Shown: one piece after another, positions 11,858 through 24,872 of the stretch
Position numbering within the stretch: position 1 is the stretch's first letter
Layout of the letters: every line of letters begins with the position of its first letter
Origin: Cyathus striatus
Lineage: Eukaryota; Basidiomycota; Agaricomycetes; Agaricales; Nidulariaceae
Direction of reading: 5' to 3'
DNA length: 64,000 nt
Assembly: GCA_025738555.1 (NCBI GenBank)
Contig: JAOVFP010000014.1
Span: 2,418,001 to 2,482,000, forward strand
Notes under the pieces: generated by a model
Databases searched by the model: none
Seen by the model: only the letters and a program-made list of their open reading frames with translations
Told to the model about the DNA's origin: nothing
Program-made: the position numbers and the translations under genes

Positions 11858-12358
11858 GTACACCCATATGCATGCATTGACATGGCATCCCCACCCCTTT
11901 CTCCCTCATCTCCCTCCCTTTTATCTCAACAGGTAGCTGTTGCCACCACCTTGTCATCTCCAGTCCCCAGGTCTCCAGCAGCACCCCCTCTATAGTGCAA
12001 GCTACCACCACCACCACCACCACTACCTCCCTCACCAACAGCAGTGTCAGCACCAGGACATCTCACTCACTACCAGCAACACTACCTTGATGTGTCAGAC
12101 TCCTCCACCACCACACCTTGCTGCCACCATGTAGTATCTTCTCTTGATGTATTAGTTTAATAGTATTATTGGTACAGGTAGATTATTGTATTGCTAGTTA
12201 CATTGTATATTAGTAGTATATCATGATAATAATAGTTTTATTTATTTTTATAAGCACATTTGGGAGATTCTGAGTGAGAGTAACTGATATCAGCTCCAAG
12301 AGGCATTGGAAGATACATCATGTGACATGATAATGAAAACATATTTAGTGACAATTGA
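11858..12358. other. Repeat tail and AT-rich spacer, no gene
   Basis: Begins with the resumed C/T-rich unit, then has a short CACCAC run near 12000-12030, then AT-rich sequence. No coding signal is supported. Confidence 0.4.
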
Positions 12359-15300
12359 TTGGATTTCATCTCTTCCTCCTTTGCCATCTTGACATCAAAA
12401 AGAAAGCATAACAAAGCTCATGAAGGCCCAAAACAAAAGCAATCTGAATTATCTTTCACTAGAGTGGAATTACCATCATCCCCTCCCCAAACATCTGAAA
12501 TTATGTCAACTTCTCCAAAATCTCGTAAATCAATAAAAGCTATCAAAGTGGAGCTCTTTACACTTAGCCATGTGTTCTGTACGGATCTGCGCAGAATCCG
12601 TATGGAATCCATGTGGAATCTGCACAGATTTTTTTCATTTTGGCAGAGGTTTTTTTGGGTCTGTACAGATTCTGCACAGATTCTGAAAATTCCATACAGA
12701 TTATGCAGAATTCCTTGGAATTCCGCATTACAGACCTGAAAATTCTGTACAGAATTTTATTATACTTATTTCCTTGCATGTGACACTCTGCATTAAGCAT
12801 GACACTAGGTGTTGAGTGTGACACTATACATTAAATGTGACACTATAAGCGTGACACTAGGTGTTGAGTGTGACACTATACATTAAATGTGACACTATAA
12901 GCGTGACACTAGGTGTTGAGTGTGACACTATACATTAAATGTGACACTATGCATTAAGCGTGACACTAGGTGTTGAGTGTGACACTAGGTGTTGAGTGTG
13001 ACACTATACATTAAATGTGACACTATGCATTAAGCGTGACACTATGCATTAAGCGTGACACTAGGTGTTGAGTGTGACACTAGGTATTGGGTGTGACTAA
13101 GCGTGACACTAAGTGTTGAGTGTGACACTAAACATTGAGTGTGACATTAAGCATTGAGTGTGACACTAAGTGTTGAGTGTGATACTATACATTAAACATG
13201 ACACTATGCATTAAGTGTGACACTAAGCATTGAGTGTGACACTAGGTGTTGAGTGTGACTAAGCGTGACACTAAGTGTTGAGTGCAACTAAGCATGACAC
13301 TAAGCATTGGGTGTGACACTAAGTGTTGAGTGTGACACTAAGTGTTGAGTGTGACACTAAGTGTTGAGTGTGACTAAGCGTGACACTAAGTATTGAGTGT
13401 GACACTAAACATTGAGTGTGACACTAAGTGTTGAGTGTGACACTAAGTGTTGAGTGTGACACTAAATGTTGAGTGTGACACTATACATTAAACATGACAC
13501 TATGCATTAAGTGTGATACTAAGTGTTGAGTGTGACAGTATGCATTAAGCGTGACACTATGCATTAAGTGTGATACTATACATTAAATGTGACACTATAC
13601 ATTAAGCATGACACTAAGTATTGAGTGTGACACTATGCATTAAGTATAACACTAAGTGATGAGTGTGACACTAAGTGTTGAGTGTGACACTAAGTGTTGA
13701 GTGTGACACTAAGTGTTGAGTGTGACACTAAGTGTTGAGTGTGACACTATACATTAAGCATAACACTATGCATTAAGTGTGATACTATGCATTGAGAATG
13801 ATACTATATATTGAGTGTATCATGGATTTTGTATAGTGTGACACTTTTCACCTAGGGTTACACTTGACATGTATGACAAGGCAGCAATGCATAAATCCAC
13901 ACAGAATCCATATAGAATAATCACCTCTAATAATAATAATAGCTACTATATAAATTCTGTATAGTATCTATACAGGTCTGTACGGGTCTGTATGGATCTG
14001 CATGGATCCGTACAGATCCGTACAGACCTCTTTGGGGAGTGTAAATTACTGTCAAAGTGAAATCTTTCCCATCATCATCTCATATTTGCACATCTACCAC
14101 ATTGGGAAAGGGAAAGAATCGTATGGGTTTTAAGCAGTCTGTTAAAATAGTAGAAGATACACCTGATATAGAAATGGAGCTAAGTAAATCAAATGAGATC
14201 ATGACTGATGATATGATCAACATGGATTATGAAGATCCTTTGAATGATAAATTACCATACAAAGCAAAAAATACAATAGCAGTGAGTCATTCACTTATTT
14301 ACAGAAATAATACAGGCAGAGTTGAATGAGTTTCTGCCTTATCAAAGTGATTATCTTGATGAGCTTCTCCATCATGATGGATTAGGTGATTTCCTAGATA
14401 ATTACTGTTGCTCCTGTAATTCTTCCAAAGGTGTATTTTGATGCCTTGATTGTGCCTGCTGGAAGGGACTTCAATGTGACAAATGCATTTTGAATGACCA
14501 TATGTATTTACCATTGCATCATATTGAGGTATGTTTTTGGCAGATTACATCCTCATATATAAATAATTTTTGTAGGTCTGGGAGAAAAATCACTTTTATC
14601 ACACATTTCTCAAAGAGATAGGACTTAACATTCAACTTGGACATAACAAGGATATATGTCCCTTTCCAGAATTAGGATCAACAAACATCCAGTCTCTATC
14701 AAGTTTTGCAACTGTATGAATTCTGCTCCAAAGCACATCCAGCTCATGTGTGCAAAATGGTTTCCAGCAACTATAGCTCACAAGCAAACCTTGAAGATAA
14801 ATGTGCTGCATTGTTCCACAAAATTTTACAATGGAGAGAAGTGCAAGAGTTTTATATGCCTACTATTGCATCTCTAGAAGACTTAATATCTCAATCTAAT
14901 GACCAGGAGCCAGAGTGTGCAAATTTATATCTTTCTTCTTCAATTCCAGTTCATTTGCACAAAGACATATCTTTACAAAAATTACTATATATTGAGAAAT
15001 GCTTGCAAATTGCCCAAGCAGAAGATGCTTTAGCTGAAATAAGAAGACATTGCCAAATAATCAAAGGATTATGGCAATTTAAAAAGATAAATATATCTGG
15101 AACTGGCAATAAAGCAAATACAAGAATGAATGACTTATATAATCAATTTAACAGTAAGACTGAAAGTGCAGCTGAAAGATATAGAGCAGCATTCAGAGCA
15201 TTGAATAATATGGATCCTGGTGGAGAGTGGAATATTAACCTCAAAGAATTTAAAAAAAGAGAATATTTGTGGTCCAGGTCATGAAGATGATGGATTTATA

Positions 15301-15837
15301 ACTTCAAAGGGGCACTATGTAATATCATGGATATGGTTAACACTCTGTAAAAATGACTTAGAAGATATGGGAGAAAATGAAGAGGAATCACATGAAGCAT
15401 TGAGAACTGAATGGGCTAAGGCAAAGGCTAGAAAAGAAAGATGGTCTGAAGAGGTCCAAATAATAGCTGAGGAAATGTGTAGAGTTGTGCAATTTTGTGA
15501 ATGGAAATCTGAATGGTGGATGAAAAAGACAGATCAAAGGAGTGTTACAGATTCAGCAACACAACAAGGATTATTAGCATATAGTTATAAACAATCTGCA
15601 TTGGCAAGAAAATTAGCTATAAGTTGTGCAAATGCATGGATATCACTACTAGAAAAATATGGAACACTACCAGACTGGGCTAAATATTATATTAATAAGA
15701 ATCAAAATATAAATAACAAGGCCACAGAAGTGAATACAAATCAGATGGAGTGGGAAGATGATGATGATGGCTATTTCATAGATAATGAGGATAGACTAGT
15801 ACAAATTGAAGATGATGATTATCTAGATATTGAATAG
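12359..15837 (+). pseudogene. KDZ-type transposase pseudogene, catalytic core deleted
   Basis: This is a transposase of the Kyakuja-Dileera-Zisupton group. The N-terminal part (12359-12550) runs to the satellite-carrying insert and continues in frame after it at 14060. A cysteine cluster of CxC2 type follows at about 14400-14520 (CCSC, CLDC, CDKC, then PLHHIEVW). The C-terminal domain occupies 14706-15834, with a helical RRH...AAERYRAAF stretch and a terminal KARKERW...WISLLEKYG...LPDWA region, matching the tail of KDZ proteins. The several-hundred-residue catalytic middle is absent around 14695-14780, so this is an internally deleted copy. A frameshift near 15270 joins two frames (ending FKKE and starting NICGPGHEDDG). 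A TGA at 14439-14441 sits where relatives have arginine. It cannot be functional. Confidence 0.85.
12551..14051. mobile_element. Satellite-carrying non-autonomous element, copy 1 (1501 bp)
   Basis: Ends are GAGCTCTTTACACTTAGCC on the left and, as reverse complement, CAGTAATTTACACTCCCC on the right; the inner TTTACACT is identical. The flanks are exact 8-base duplications, TCAAAGTG (12543-12550 and 14052-14059). Inside the left end is an array of CTGTACGGAATCCG-like words, then about 1.1 kb of an 18-20 base satellite (TGTGACACTAAGTGTTGAG and variants, 12770-13850), then a mirrored motif array. It has no transposase. An 8-base duplication fits hAT or KDZ mobilisation. It lies inside the KDZ coding sequence. 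Confidence 0.9.
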
Positions 15838-17225
15838 TTTACAAATATTAAAATATAGGTTGGGTAGGTGACACATAAGTAATCTTGAAATAAATATATG
15901 AAACATTGTAACTAATCATTCTTAAAGCTAACAGTGCAATCTCATTAAGCAAATATTTCAACTTGAAGCAAACACTGCAGCAGGACAAAATGTTCTTGAA
16001 GAAACATTGAATAAAGCAGTATAAAGCAACTACTACAATTGAATGAAGCAACTACTGCAACAAGATGAAGTGTTCTTGAAGTGACTACTGCAATCAAATG
16101 AAGCAATATGAAGCAACAACTGCAACAAGATGAAGCATTGTTGAAGTGATCACTGCAATTGAATGAAGCAGTATGAAACAACCACTACAATTGAATGAAG
16201 CAACCACTGCAATTGAATGTAGCAGTATGAAGCAACTACTACAATTGAATGAAGCAAATGTTTAAATATGAAGCAACCACTGCAATGAGATGAAGCATTG
16301 TTGAAGCGACCACTGTAATTGAATGAAGCAAATGTTCAAATACATGAACCAAACACTGCAATCATATTAAGCAAATATCCAAACATGAAGCAAATACTGA
16401 AACAGAATAAAGCAATTGTGAAGCACTCACTGCAATCATATCGAGCAAATATTACAATATGAAGCAAACACTGAAACAGAATAAAGCAATTGTGAAGCAC
16501 TCACTGCAATCATATCAAGCAAATACTCCAACATGAAGCAAACACTGAAAACTGATGATGCATTCATGAAGCACTCACTGCAATGAAATCAAGCAAATAA
16601 TAAAACATGAAGCAAACACTGAAAAACAATGAAGCATCTGTGAAGTGACCACTGCAATCCCATGAAGCATTCTTGATGCAATCATTGCAATCTAATGAAG
16701 CAATATGAAGCAACTACTGTAACCAGATGAGGCATTCCTGAAGTGACAACTGCAATTGAATGAAGCAATATGAAGCAACCACTGAAACTAGATGAAGTAT
16801 CTATGAAGTGACAACTGCAGTCCCATGAAGCAAATGTTTCCACATGAAACAACACTGCAATCAGATGAAGCATTCTTAATGCAACCATTGCAATCTAATA
16901 AAGCATTCCTGAAGTGACCACTGCAATTGAATGAAGCAATATGAAGCAACCACTGCAATGAGATGAAGCATTTGTGAAGTGACCACTGCAATCCCATAAA
17001 GCAATTACTGTAATTGAATAAAGCAACATGAAGCACCCACTGCAAGCAGATGAAGCATTCTTGAAGTGGCCATTGCAACTGAATGAAGCTAATGTTTCAA
17101 TATGAAGCTACTGCTGCAATCAGATAATGCATTTGTGAAGTGACCACTGCAATTGAATGAAGCAATAGGTTCAATATGAAGCAAATGCTGCAGCCAGATA
17201 AAGCATTCTTTGCAATCATTGACTG
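15838..17225. repeat. GAAGCA / CACTGCAAT minisatellite
   Basis: From about 15950 the sequence is a degenerate array built from AATGAAGCAATATGAAGCAA, CCACTGCAATTG and GATGAAGCATTCTTGAAGTG, with a higher-order period of roughly 60-70 bases. It starts shortly after the KDZ stop codon and ends where the Myb-like gene region begins. It may be an expanded subterminal region of the KDZ element. Minus-strand frames through it are artefacts. Confidence 0.75.
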
Positions 17226-17298
17226 CAATAATATAAAGCTGTTTCATTTTTGCAGTTGCAGATCTCCAACCTGTTTTACTGCAATTTCAGTAAAAAAC

Positions 17299-18563
17299 AT
17301 GATAATGCTTGTCAGTACTAGTGCTAAGCATCACTATACTGACATAATCCTCATGAAAATCGAAGAAAATATACCCTATCAACATGTTTTTGGTTTTGAG
17401 GATGGTGGGCTGGATGAAGGTGAAAATGGAAAGCTTAAGGTCATTGATGCTTGCCAGAAGCTAGTGCCTCTGCTGTTCCCTGGGATGACACTATCCAATG
17501 AGAAGCTTAGAACTGTTTCTCATTCAATCAAAGCCCACATAGCAAAGTGAGTAAATTGTATTTACTTGACATTGTATTTCTAAAATTATTTTCAGTCTCA
17601 AAAAGAAGTATAACCAGTATAGCAAAGAATTGGGGAAAACTGGGTATGGGCTCATTACAGAGGGGTATGAATCAGAAATCCTTGAAGGGACAACAATTCA
17701 TAATGTATGGTGTACATATAACTTTCTTGCTGGTTTGAACTGTACTTACCACAATAACAGAGAAGATTGAATTTGAATTCAAATGGTACAAGTGGCTAGA
17801 CCACCTGCTGTCAACTAGCCTTGTTTTTGATTGTAGGGGCATTGCAAATAGCTCAACCGAGCTTGACACAAGTGTTCTACATTCATGTATCCAAGCCAAT
17901 GATGATGTATTTGTTTTAAAGATACCAGCATTCATTGATATATATCATCTATATTAAATTTTATCTTAGGATCCACTCCCACAAAGCCAGGATTGGGATC
18001 TCCAGCTTGAAAATAGGGTACTTGCTGATGAGTTTTTGGACTCCCAGATGTCTGAGGGTTCACCTTCGCCTGATAGCCCTGTACTAATGTCAACCACCCC
18101 ACTACAACTATCTGACACACCAGGACCTCACTACTCTAAGGGTTCCAATTCTAAATCACATCCTCTCCCATTGCCAACATCAGTGTCCTCCACTCCAAAG
18201 GTGATTCCACAGAAACAGAAGAATCATTATGATTATTTCCATGAGGCATCAGTAATGCATCAAAAATCTTGACAGGAATCACAGATCCAACAGGAAAATA
18301 TCAAGTAAGAGCATGAGTTGATGAAACAGGAAGCCAAGAATCAGCATGAAAAGAACTGTTGTGAGGACTGTCAAGAGCAGGAATGGAGCCATCAAGAGAA
18401 TCTTGAATGTATTGAACTAATCCAGCTGGAGGCAGAAGAACATGCTGCAAAGCATAGTGAAGAGGCTGAAGAGTGCTGTTTCAAAGCTCAGGAGTGTGAG
18501 CATGCTCATCAGCTCATTGTTCTTGAGAAGAAAATTGAACTCGAGCATTTATGTCATTCATAA
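17299..18563 (+). pseudogene. PIF/Harbinger-associated Myb/SANT-like protein gene
   Basis: In Harbinger elements a second gene encodes a Myb-like DNA-binding protein that works with the transposase. Here exon 1 ends SIKAHIAK at 17549. A GT-AG intron follows (gtgagtaaat...attttcag), and the next frame reads KKKYNQYSKELGKTGYGL, ITEGYESEILEG and then FKWYKWLDHLL...DTSVLH, which matches the conserved block of basidiomycete Harbinger Myb-like proteins. A Ser/Pro-rich linker and a Glu/His/Cys-rich coiled-coil tail (about 18280-18560) follow. Stop codons at about 18272 and 18308 break the tail. It converges with the transposase gene, 80 bases away. The start at 17299 is a guess; an upstream exon is possible. 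Confidence 0.65.
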
Positions 18564-18643
18564 ATTCATTTATCCAAATTTTTAAATCATTTGTTCATTG
18601 TTCTTATATTGCTTCATTTGTTCTGTTTCTTTCTAATCCTATT

Positions 18644-19739
18644 CTAATTATTCCCATTGAAGCTTTCAATCAACTGCTCCTTTAGTCTTTCATGCCTATT
18701 CTTCCCTTCTAATAAAGCCACTTGCTCCCTTTCATTATAGCGTACTTCCAATCCTTCTAGCCTTTCTGCTCTTTCCATCTCCCATCTTCATCTATTTTCT
18801 TGTTCATATCACATTAATTGTTGACCTTCAATAAAAAATGTATTAGTTTCAACATTTTCGCCACTCTTGTGCATAAGAGCAAAATTGTGAAGGTGTATGC
18901 AAGCCATAATCCAGAGAGACACAACATCCTTTGCTTGTATGTTATTAATACAAAGCCTCAGGTTATGCAGAAATGGCCAGTGTGCCTTCAGAAGACCAAC
19001 ACAGTGTTCTGAATGGATTCAAATGTGTGAAATATGGTAGTTGTAGTCTGAGTTTTCTTCAACTGAGCTTTCAGATCTATATATTTTATTCTAAGCATAG
19101 TGCGGAATAATAGTGAAACAAACATACTCTTTGTATGGTGATTGACACCAGCTACAGACAGGATATGCAGAGTCAGCCCATATAAATTCTTCAGGATTGA
19201 AAAGGTATTCATGCTCCTAAAAGACTTTTGTTTCCTGCCATGCTGTTGCATCATGTTGGCTACCTAGAAGCCCTACAGAATAATCAAGAATATGAAGGTT
19301 GGGAAGGCTGATAAGCTAGAATAGCTGTAAGAATTCATCACAATCAAACAGTGTGTATTTTTACCTGAACATTTAATGAATAATTTGACTTGCAGTCATA
19401 GAATGAATTTCCAAAATGATGAGGCCTTTGATATACAGGAACTAGAGTTCCATCCACCATGAGCCAACCATCTCTCCATGCTGTCCAGAACCTTTCTTCT
19501 ACCCAAGCTTTAGCTTCTTTGTTTTCTTCTGGGGTTACCCAAGGCATTGTAGCATGGTGAAAGCAAGGATCACAGCATGCATCAAAAACTCACATAGTAT
19601 CATTGTGAACTGTACCATATGAAACACCAGCCCATAGTGCAACCTTCATGATGCTGGCAGCATTTCCATTATGACAAAAATAGTAAAGAGCAACTGCAAA
19701 TTGCTGCTCAACTGATATTTGTTCATGGTATGAGTTATT
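18644..19739 (-). pseudogene. Harbinger DDE transposase, C-terminal two thirds
   Basis: Minus-strand frames read NNSYHEQISVEQQFAVAL, then WLMVDGTLVPVYQRPHHFG (first Asp), NYSLNVQ, an intron near 19310-19366, then HILDYSVGLLGSQHDATAW, IWADSAYPV (second Asp) and HSEHCVGLL (Glu). This is the DDE_Tnp_4 catalytic core in order. A charged tail follows to the stop at 18644. TGA at 19590-19592 lies where relatives read MRVFDACC. The R before IHSEH is also TGA, and RSEH has become HSEH. The missing N-terminal third is at 35883-36346, on the other side of the 16-kb insertion, and the two halves join in frame. Confidence 0.9.
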
Positions 19740-20300
19740 ATGGAAAGCCAGACAACCATGCTCAACTAGATCAAAGCAGTTGAACTCCGACCTTCGGCAA
19801 GACAGCAGTCACTTAGATATGTTCTTAGGTGCATCTTGTTCAGCCAGAATTTCGGTTAACTGCTTAGTCCAAGCTTCAAGTCCTACTGTATTCGGATGCA
19901 AATGTAAGACTTGGTATTACAATAGAGTACTATAGCATGTGTCATTACTAATTATTTTGTACATTCACTTAAGTTCAATACAATTGAGAAATAAGATGTT
20001 AAAAAGTGTCTATGTAGTATAAACCTAGCTTTGAGATGAGACTTGTAACCTGAAAAAGCATACAGAGTGCAGTAGCATATGTCTACTGCTATTTTTCTAG
20101 TGAGTTGTTGGAATAGGGTTGATCATGTCTGCAAGAATAGTCCACTGGATTTGTGTGTAATAGCTTGATGTGCATAGCAGGAGTTGAACTTGAGATCGAA
20201 TGTGTGGGAATTTATCACGTGATATAAAAGTCACGGGCATCGTTTCCTCCATGGAAATGACGCTCGTGACCTTTATAACAATTAATTTTTCACCAAGTAC
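19740..20300. repeat. Left arm of the ~560-bp inverted repeat of the 16-kb element
   Basis: Reverse complement of 35340-35882, plus the stretch around 35122-35152 that encodes the transposase's last residues (GDGTW at the right end, GDSTW here). A ~185-base segment present at 35155-35340 is missing. A hairpin (GTCAC.AGC.TC.TTTCC / GGAAACGA.GC..GTGAC) lies at about 20231-20272. Confidence 0.85.
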
Positions 20301-20409
20301 TGTCTCCATTAATATTATCATTCAGTAATGCATTGTTTAGAAATTGCACAATTTACTGAAGGTACTATAGATTGTTTCAAACATAGTAGTAGATAATTGA
20401 CCTATTTAT

Positions 20410-20560
20410 GGAGTGATTCCCACTACCTTTTAAGGTAAGTGGGTCTTAGGGGACTCTTGACATCCTGAAGAGGCAATTTTGAGATCTGACTTTGGGATCT
20501 CAACCTGATTAGTTCTTGCTGTGATCTCAATCTGATTGGCTCCTGCCACTATTGAAACCA
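20410..20560. repeat. GATTCCCACTACCTTTTAAGG dispersed repeat, decayed copy
   Basis: Begins GATTCCCACTACCTTTTAAGG and continues through a TTTGGGATCTCA region. The inverted copy ends at 55192 and keeps CpGs (TTCGGGATCTCA), so this copy shows C-to-T decay. The palindromic core CCACTACCTT..AAGGTAGTGG suggests an element terminus. Apart from this repeat, 20300-20950 has no recognised feature. Confidence 0.5.
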
Positions 20561-22089
20561 AAACTATTCAAAATGTATTTAGTGCATTTATGAATTGTAC
20601 CACTATTTCAATCAATTTTTATCAATTGAAAATCCTACTACTATATAATCCTGTATTGAACTGTGTGTTATCTTTACTTCTTCCTCATCTCTGATGAGCT
20701 AAAATCAATCCTCATTTCACAATGTGTGTTGCATTCCTTTTGCTATTTAACTTGAGTCTTGACTAACTTTCATAACTTACAGCCCTTTCATGTCTTCTTC
20801 ACTGTCTATCATAACTTCTTCCAACCTTCCTCCACATGCAACACCTGAATTGAGCCATGTATATTATATTCTTCTTAGTAATCTGTATGCTGCTCATTTC
20901 TCATCATAGTTTCAATCCATTATTGGAAACCTAAAAGATTTATCACATATATTTATGTATGGAAAGCCTAACAACCACACTCAAAATTCAACATCAGAAA
21001 TTGATCCCCGACATTCAGCACCTGGCATTTCAGTTATCAGATTTGATTGCTCAGTTACACCCTTATCAGCATTGCAGCCTTACCCCATAACCACTAATTT
21101 GAGATTGAATCTTTGGTTTCATTAGTTTAGCATTTATGCTATAGATTGAAAATGTAAAATAATGGATAATGAAAATAATTTATGACAGTTTCACTCTCAA
21201 AATAATGCGGGGAACATTAAAATATGCCACCATAAATGATATAAGTAAGAACTTAATGTAGTAGTGGCTTGGTAGCAGCTGGTATCATTTGAAGGACGCC
21301 AGATGCATTAAACAAATCTGACAGCATGAAATGAAACTGGACATGTTAGATAGAAGCTCGTGTTATTAGAATTAAGCTGTTGGTAAAAGTCAATATCAGT
21401 AGTTACTAAGTTAGTGATGCTAGTAGTAGTACTTAATACCCAAATGGTAATAAGCTGCTGGCTCGCACTTTGAGTGCATGTAGGCTCCTCACTACTATCA
21501 TTATGTTAGTTATGATTGTATTAATACATATATTTCTCCCATATATCTATGACTTATCACGAATAAATTCACCATACAGCTCTTTGTTGTGTAAAAGGCT
21601 CTGTTGATATATTTATCTGATATTATTGTCCATGCTAATCAATCATTATAGCCTGATTGCTTTTGTAGTGCAGTTTGGCTATGCAAGCTTGTAGTATTTC
21701 GGTCCCTAAGTAGTATACAATACACTTATATGCTGTTTGTTATTTAATTTTTTATCAATGTTTATCCTCTTCATGTTGTAGTTTACATTTTACAATGCAA
21801 ATTATAGTAAGCCGTACCGTTGCAATGATTGCAAAATACAGTAGTTTTCGATAACAACAAATTGTTATCCGCAACTCAGATGACATATCATAGTAGCAAC
21901 TTGCAAGGAGCTTGCAATGTCTTATGATCAATTTCTAGTTGGAATAATCTAATGTTCTGATGGTGAGACATATATTTATTAGCCAGATATTCATTGATTA
22001 CTGATGTAAGTTCAACTCTCACTATTGTTACTACATTGAAGAACTTCACTGTGTTGCTCTTATGTACACCACCACGATGAAGTGACAAC

Positions 22090-22950
22090 AATTATGAATG
22101 GTGAGTGAAAAAAATACACTTTAGATTCATGCTCAAACTGCAGTTAGTGTAATGTGAATGTGAATACAAGACTGATGTATACTGTAGTTGTGGGCAGCAA
22201 GAAAATTCCATGCACACACAAAAGTGAGCATGAGTTGAGCATGCACATTCAGGGTCTGAGCGTGATAATGGCGACCCTGAGTGTGAGGTGTTGTATATTG
22301 AGTGTGAAGAAATCCTACATGAGCATGAAGATAATATCTTATAAATTGACATAGTTCTGTATTGTACTGTCTTAAAAATGTGTAAACATAACTATCCATG
22401 CTCACATTAATAATCAGTTTGAGTGTCTGTGAGCATGAATGGTAATACCTATCATGCTCATGCTCAAAATCAATTAAATTGAGTGTGAGCATGAATAATA
22501 CATATGTATTTTACATTCAAACTCACTCTACAGTAAATATAGCCATTGTGAGTGTGAATATATATATACTAATCTGTATTCACACTCATGCTCAATTTAA
22601 TTAAGTTTGAGCATGAGCGTGATATGTAATATCTATCATGCTCACTCCTTTGAGTGTCATTTTATGAAGTTGGAGGTGAGCGTGATAGGTACTACAATTC
22701 ATGCTCATGCATATCTACCATAACTATTGCATGAGTATTACATTAACTGCAATGCATAATTTACTCGAGTTTGAGTATGATCTTGATTAAATTGAGTTTA
22801 ACCATGACCGTGGTAAGCTATACTATTCACGCTCACTCATGCATGTAATTTACATTGAGCGTGAGCATGAATTGGAAAATATTCATACTTAAACTTTTAT
22901 GCCCATGGTCAAACTATAATGAATGTGACTATATATATGTACTACATCTT
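22090..22950. repeat. GAGCATGA / TGAGTGTGA satellite
   Basis: Dense copies of GAGTGTGAGCATGA and the reverse complement (TCATGCTCACACTC) in both orientations, mostly 10-20 bases apart. The array resumes at 24940-25330 after satellite-carrying copy 2. It forms the body of the 5-kb element and has hairpin potential throughout. Confidence 0.7.
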
Positions 22951-22959
22951 TCCAGACTG

Positions 22960-24872
22960 GAGCTCTTTACACTTAGCCATGTGTTCTGTACGGATCCGCG
23001 CGGAATCCGTACGGAATTTTTGGAATCCGTGCGGAATCTGCACAGATTTTTTTCATTTTGGCAGAGGTTTTTTTGGGTCTGTACAGATTCCGCACAGATT
23101 CCGAAAATTCCGTACGGATTACGCAGAATTCCTCGGAATTCCGCATTACAGACCTGAAAATTCTGTACAGATTCTGTACAGAATCTGTACAGAATTTTAT
23201 CATACTTATTTCCTTGCATGTGACACTCTGCATTAAGCATGACACTAGGTGTTGAGTGTAATACTAGATGTTGAGTGTGACACTATACATTAAATGTGAC
23301 ACTATAAGCGTGACACTAGGTGTTGAGTGTGACACAATACGTTAAATGTGATACTATAAGCGTGACACTTGGTGTTGAGTGTGATACTAGGTGTTGAGTG
23401 TGACACTATACATTAAATGTGACACTATAAGCGTGACACTAGGTGTTGAGTGTGACACAATATGTTAAATGTGATACTATAAGTGTGACACTTGGTGTTG
23501 AGTGTGATACTAGGTGTTGAGTGTGACACTATACATTAAATGTGACACTATAAGCGTGACACTAGGTGTTGAGTGTGATACTAGGTGTTGAGTGTGACAC
23601 TATACATTAAATGTGACACTATAAGCGTGACACTAGGTGTTGAGTGTGATACTAGGTATTGAGTGTGACACTATACGTTAAATGTGACACTATAAGCGTG
23701 ACACTAGGTGTTGAGTGTGATACTAGGTGTTGAGTGTGACACTATACATTAGATGTGACACTAGGTGTTGAGTGTGATACTAGGTATTGAGTGTGACACT
23801 ATACGTTAAATGTGATACTATAAGCATGACACTAGGTGTTGAGTGTGACTAAGCGTGACACTAAGCGTTGAGTGTGACACTAAGCATTGAGTGTGACACT
23901 AAGCATTGAGTGTGACACTATGCATTAAGTGTGACACTATAAGCGTGACACTAGGTGTTGAGTGTGACTAAGCGTGACACTAAGCGTTGAGTGTGACACT
24001 AGGTGTTGGTGACACTAGGTGTTGAGTGTGACTAAGCGTGACACTAAGTGTTGAGTGTGACACTAAGCATTGAGTGTGACACTAAGCATTGAGTGTGACA
24101 CTAAGCATTGAGTGTGACACTAAGCATTGAGTGTGACACTAAGCATTGAGTGTGACACTAAGCATTGAGTGTGACACTAAGCATTGAGTGTGACACTAAG
24201 CATTGAGTGTGACACTAAGCATTGAGTGTGACACTAGGTGTTGAGTGTGACTAAGCGTGACACTAAGCATTGTGTGACACTAAACATTGAGTGTGACACT
24301 AAGCGTTGAGTGTTGAGTGTCACACTATACATTAAACATGACACTATGCATTAAGTGTGACACTAAGCATTGAGTGTGACACTATACATTAAACATAACA
24401 CTATACATTAAGCATGACACTAAGTATTGAGTGTGACACTATGCATTAAGCATAACACTAAGTGATGAGTGTCACACTCTGCATTAAGTGTGACACTAAG
24501 TGTTGAGTGTCACACTATACATTAAGCATAACACTATGCATTAAGTGTGATACTATGCATTGAGAATGATACTATATATTGAGTGTATCATGGATTTTGT
24601 ATAGTGTGACACTTTTCACCTAGGGTTACACTTGACATGTGTGACAAGGCAGCAATGCATAAATCCACACAGAATCCATGCAGAATATGTATGGAATCCA
24701 TATAGAATAATCACCTCTAATAATAATAATAGCTACTATATAAATTCTGTATGGTATCTATACAGGTCTGTACGGGTCTGTACGGATCCGCACGGATCCG
24801 TACGGAATTTTCGGATTCCGTGCGGATTCCGTACGGATCCGTACAGACCTCTTGGGGGAGTGTAAATTACTG
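22960..24872. mobile_element. Satellite-carrying non-autonomous element, copy 2 (1913 bp)
   Basis: Same GAGCTCTTTACACTTAGCC left end and ...GGGGGAGTGTAAATTACTG right end as copy 1. The flanks are an exact 8-base duplication CCAGACTG (22952-22959 and 24873-24880). Left and right arms carry clustered CTGTACGGATCCGTACGG motifs, here with CpGs largely intact. The middle (23220-24600) is the TGTGACACTAAG.GTTGAG satellite with ~70-base higher-order repeats. The CpG content makes it the youngest copy in the window. It sits inside the GAGCATG satellite of the 5-kb element. Confidence 0.92.

Noticed and set aside
12770..13850. Regularly spaced repeats resembling a CRISPR array
   Set aside because: Units are contiguous and degenerate without unique spacers, lie within a transposon-like element with target duplications, and the setting is eukaryotic.
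22855..23255. Open frames of 65-105 residues at the start of satellite-carrying copies (also at 12.6 and 31.0 kb)
   Set aside because: They translate the palindromic CTGTACGGAATCCG motif array on both strands; no transposase motif is present.
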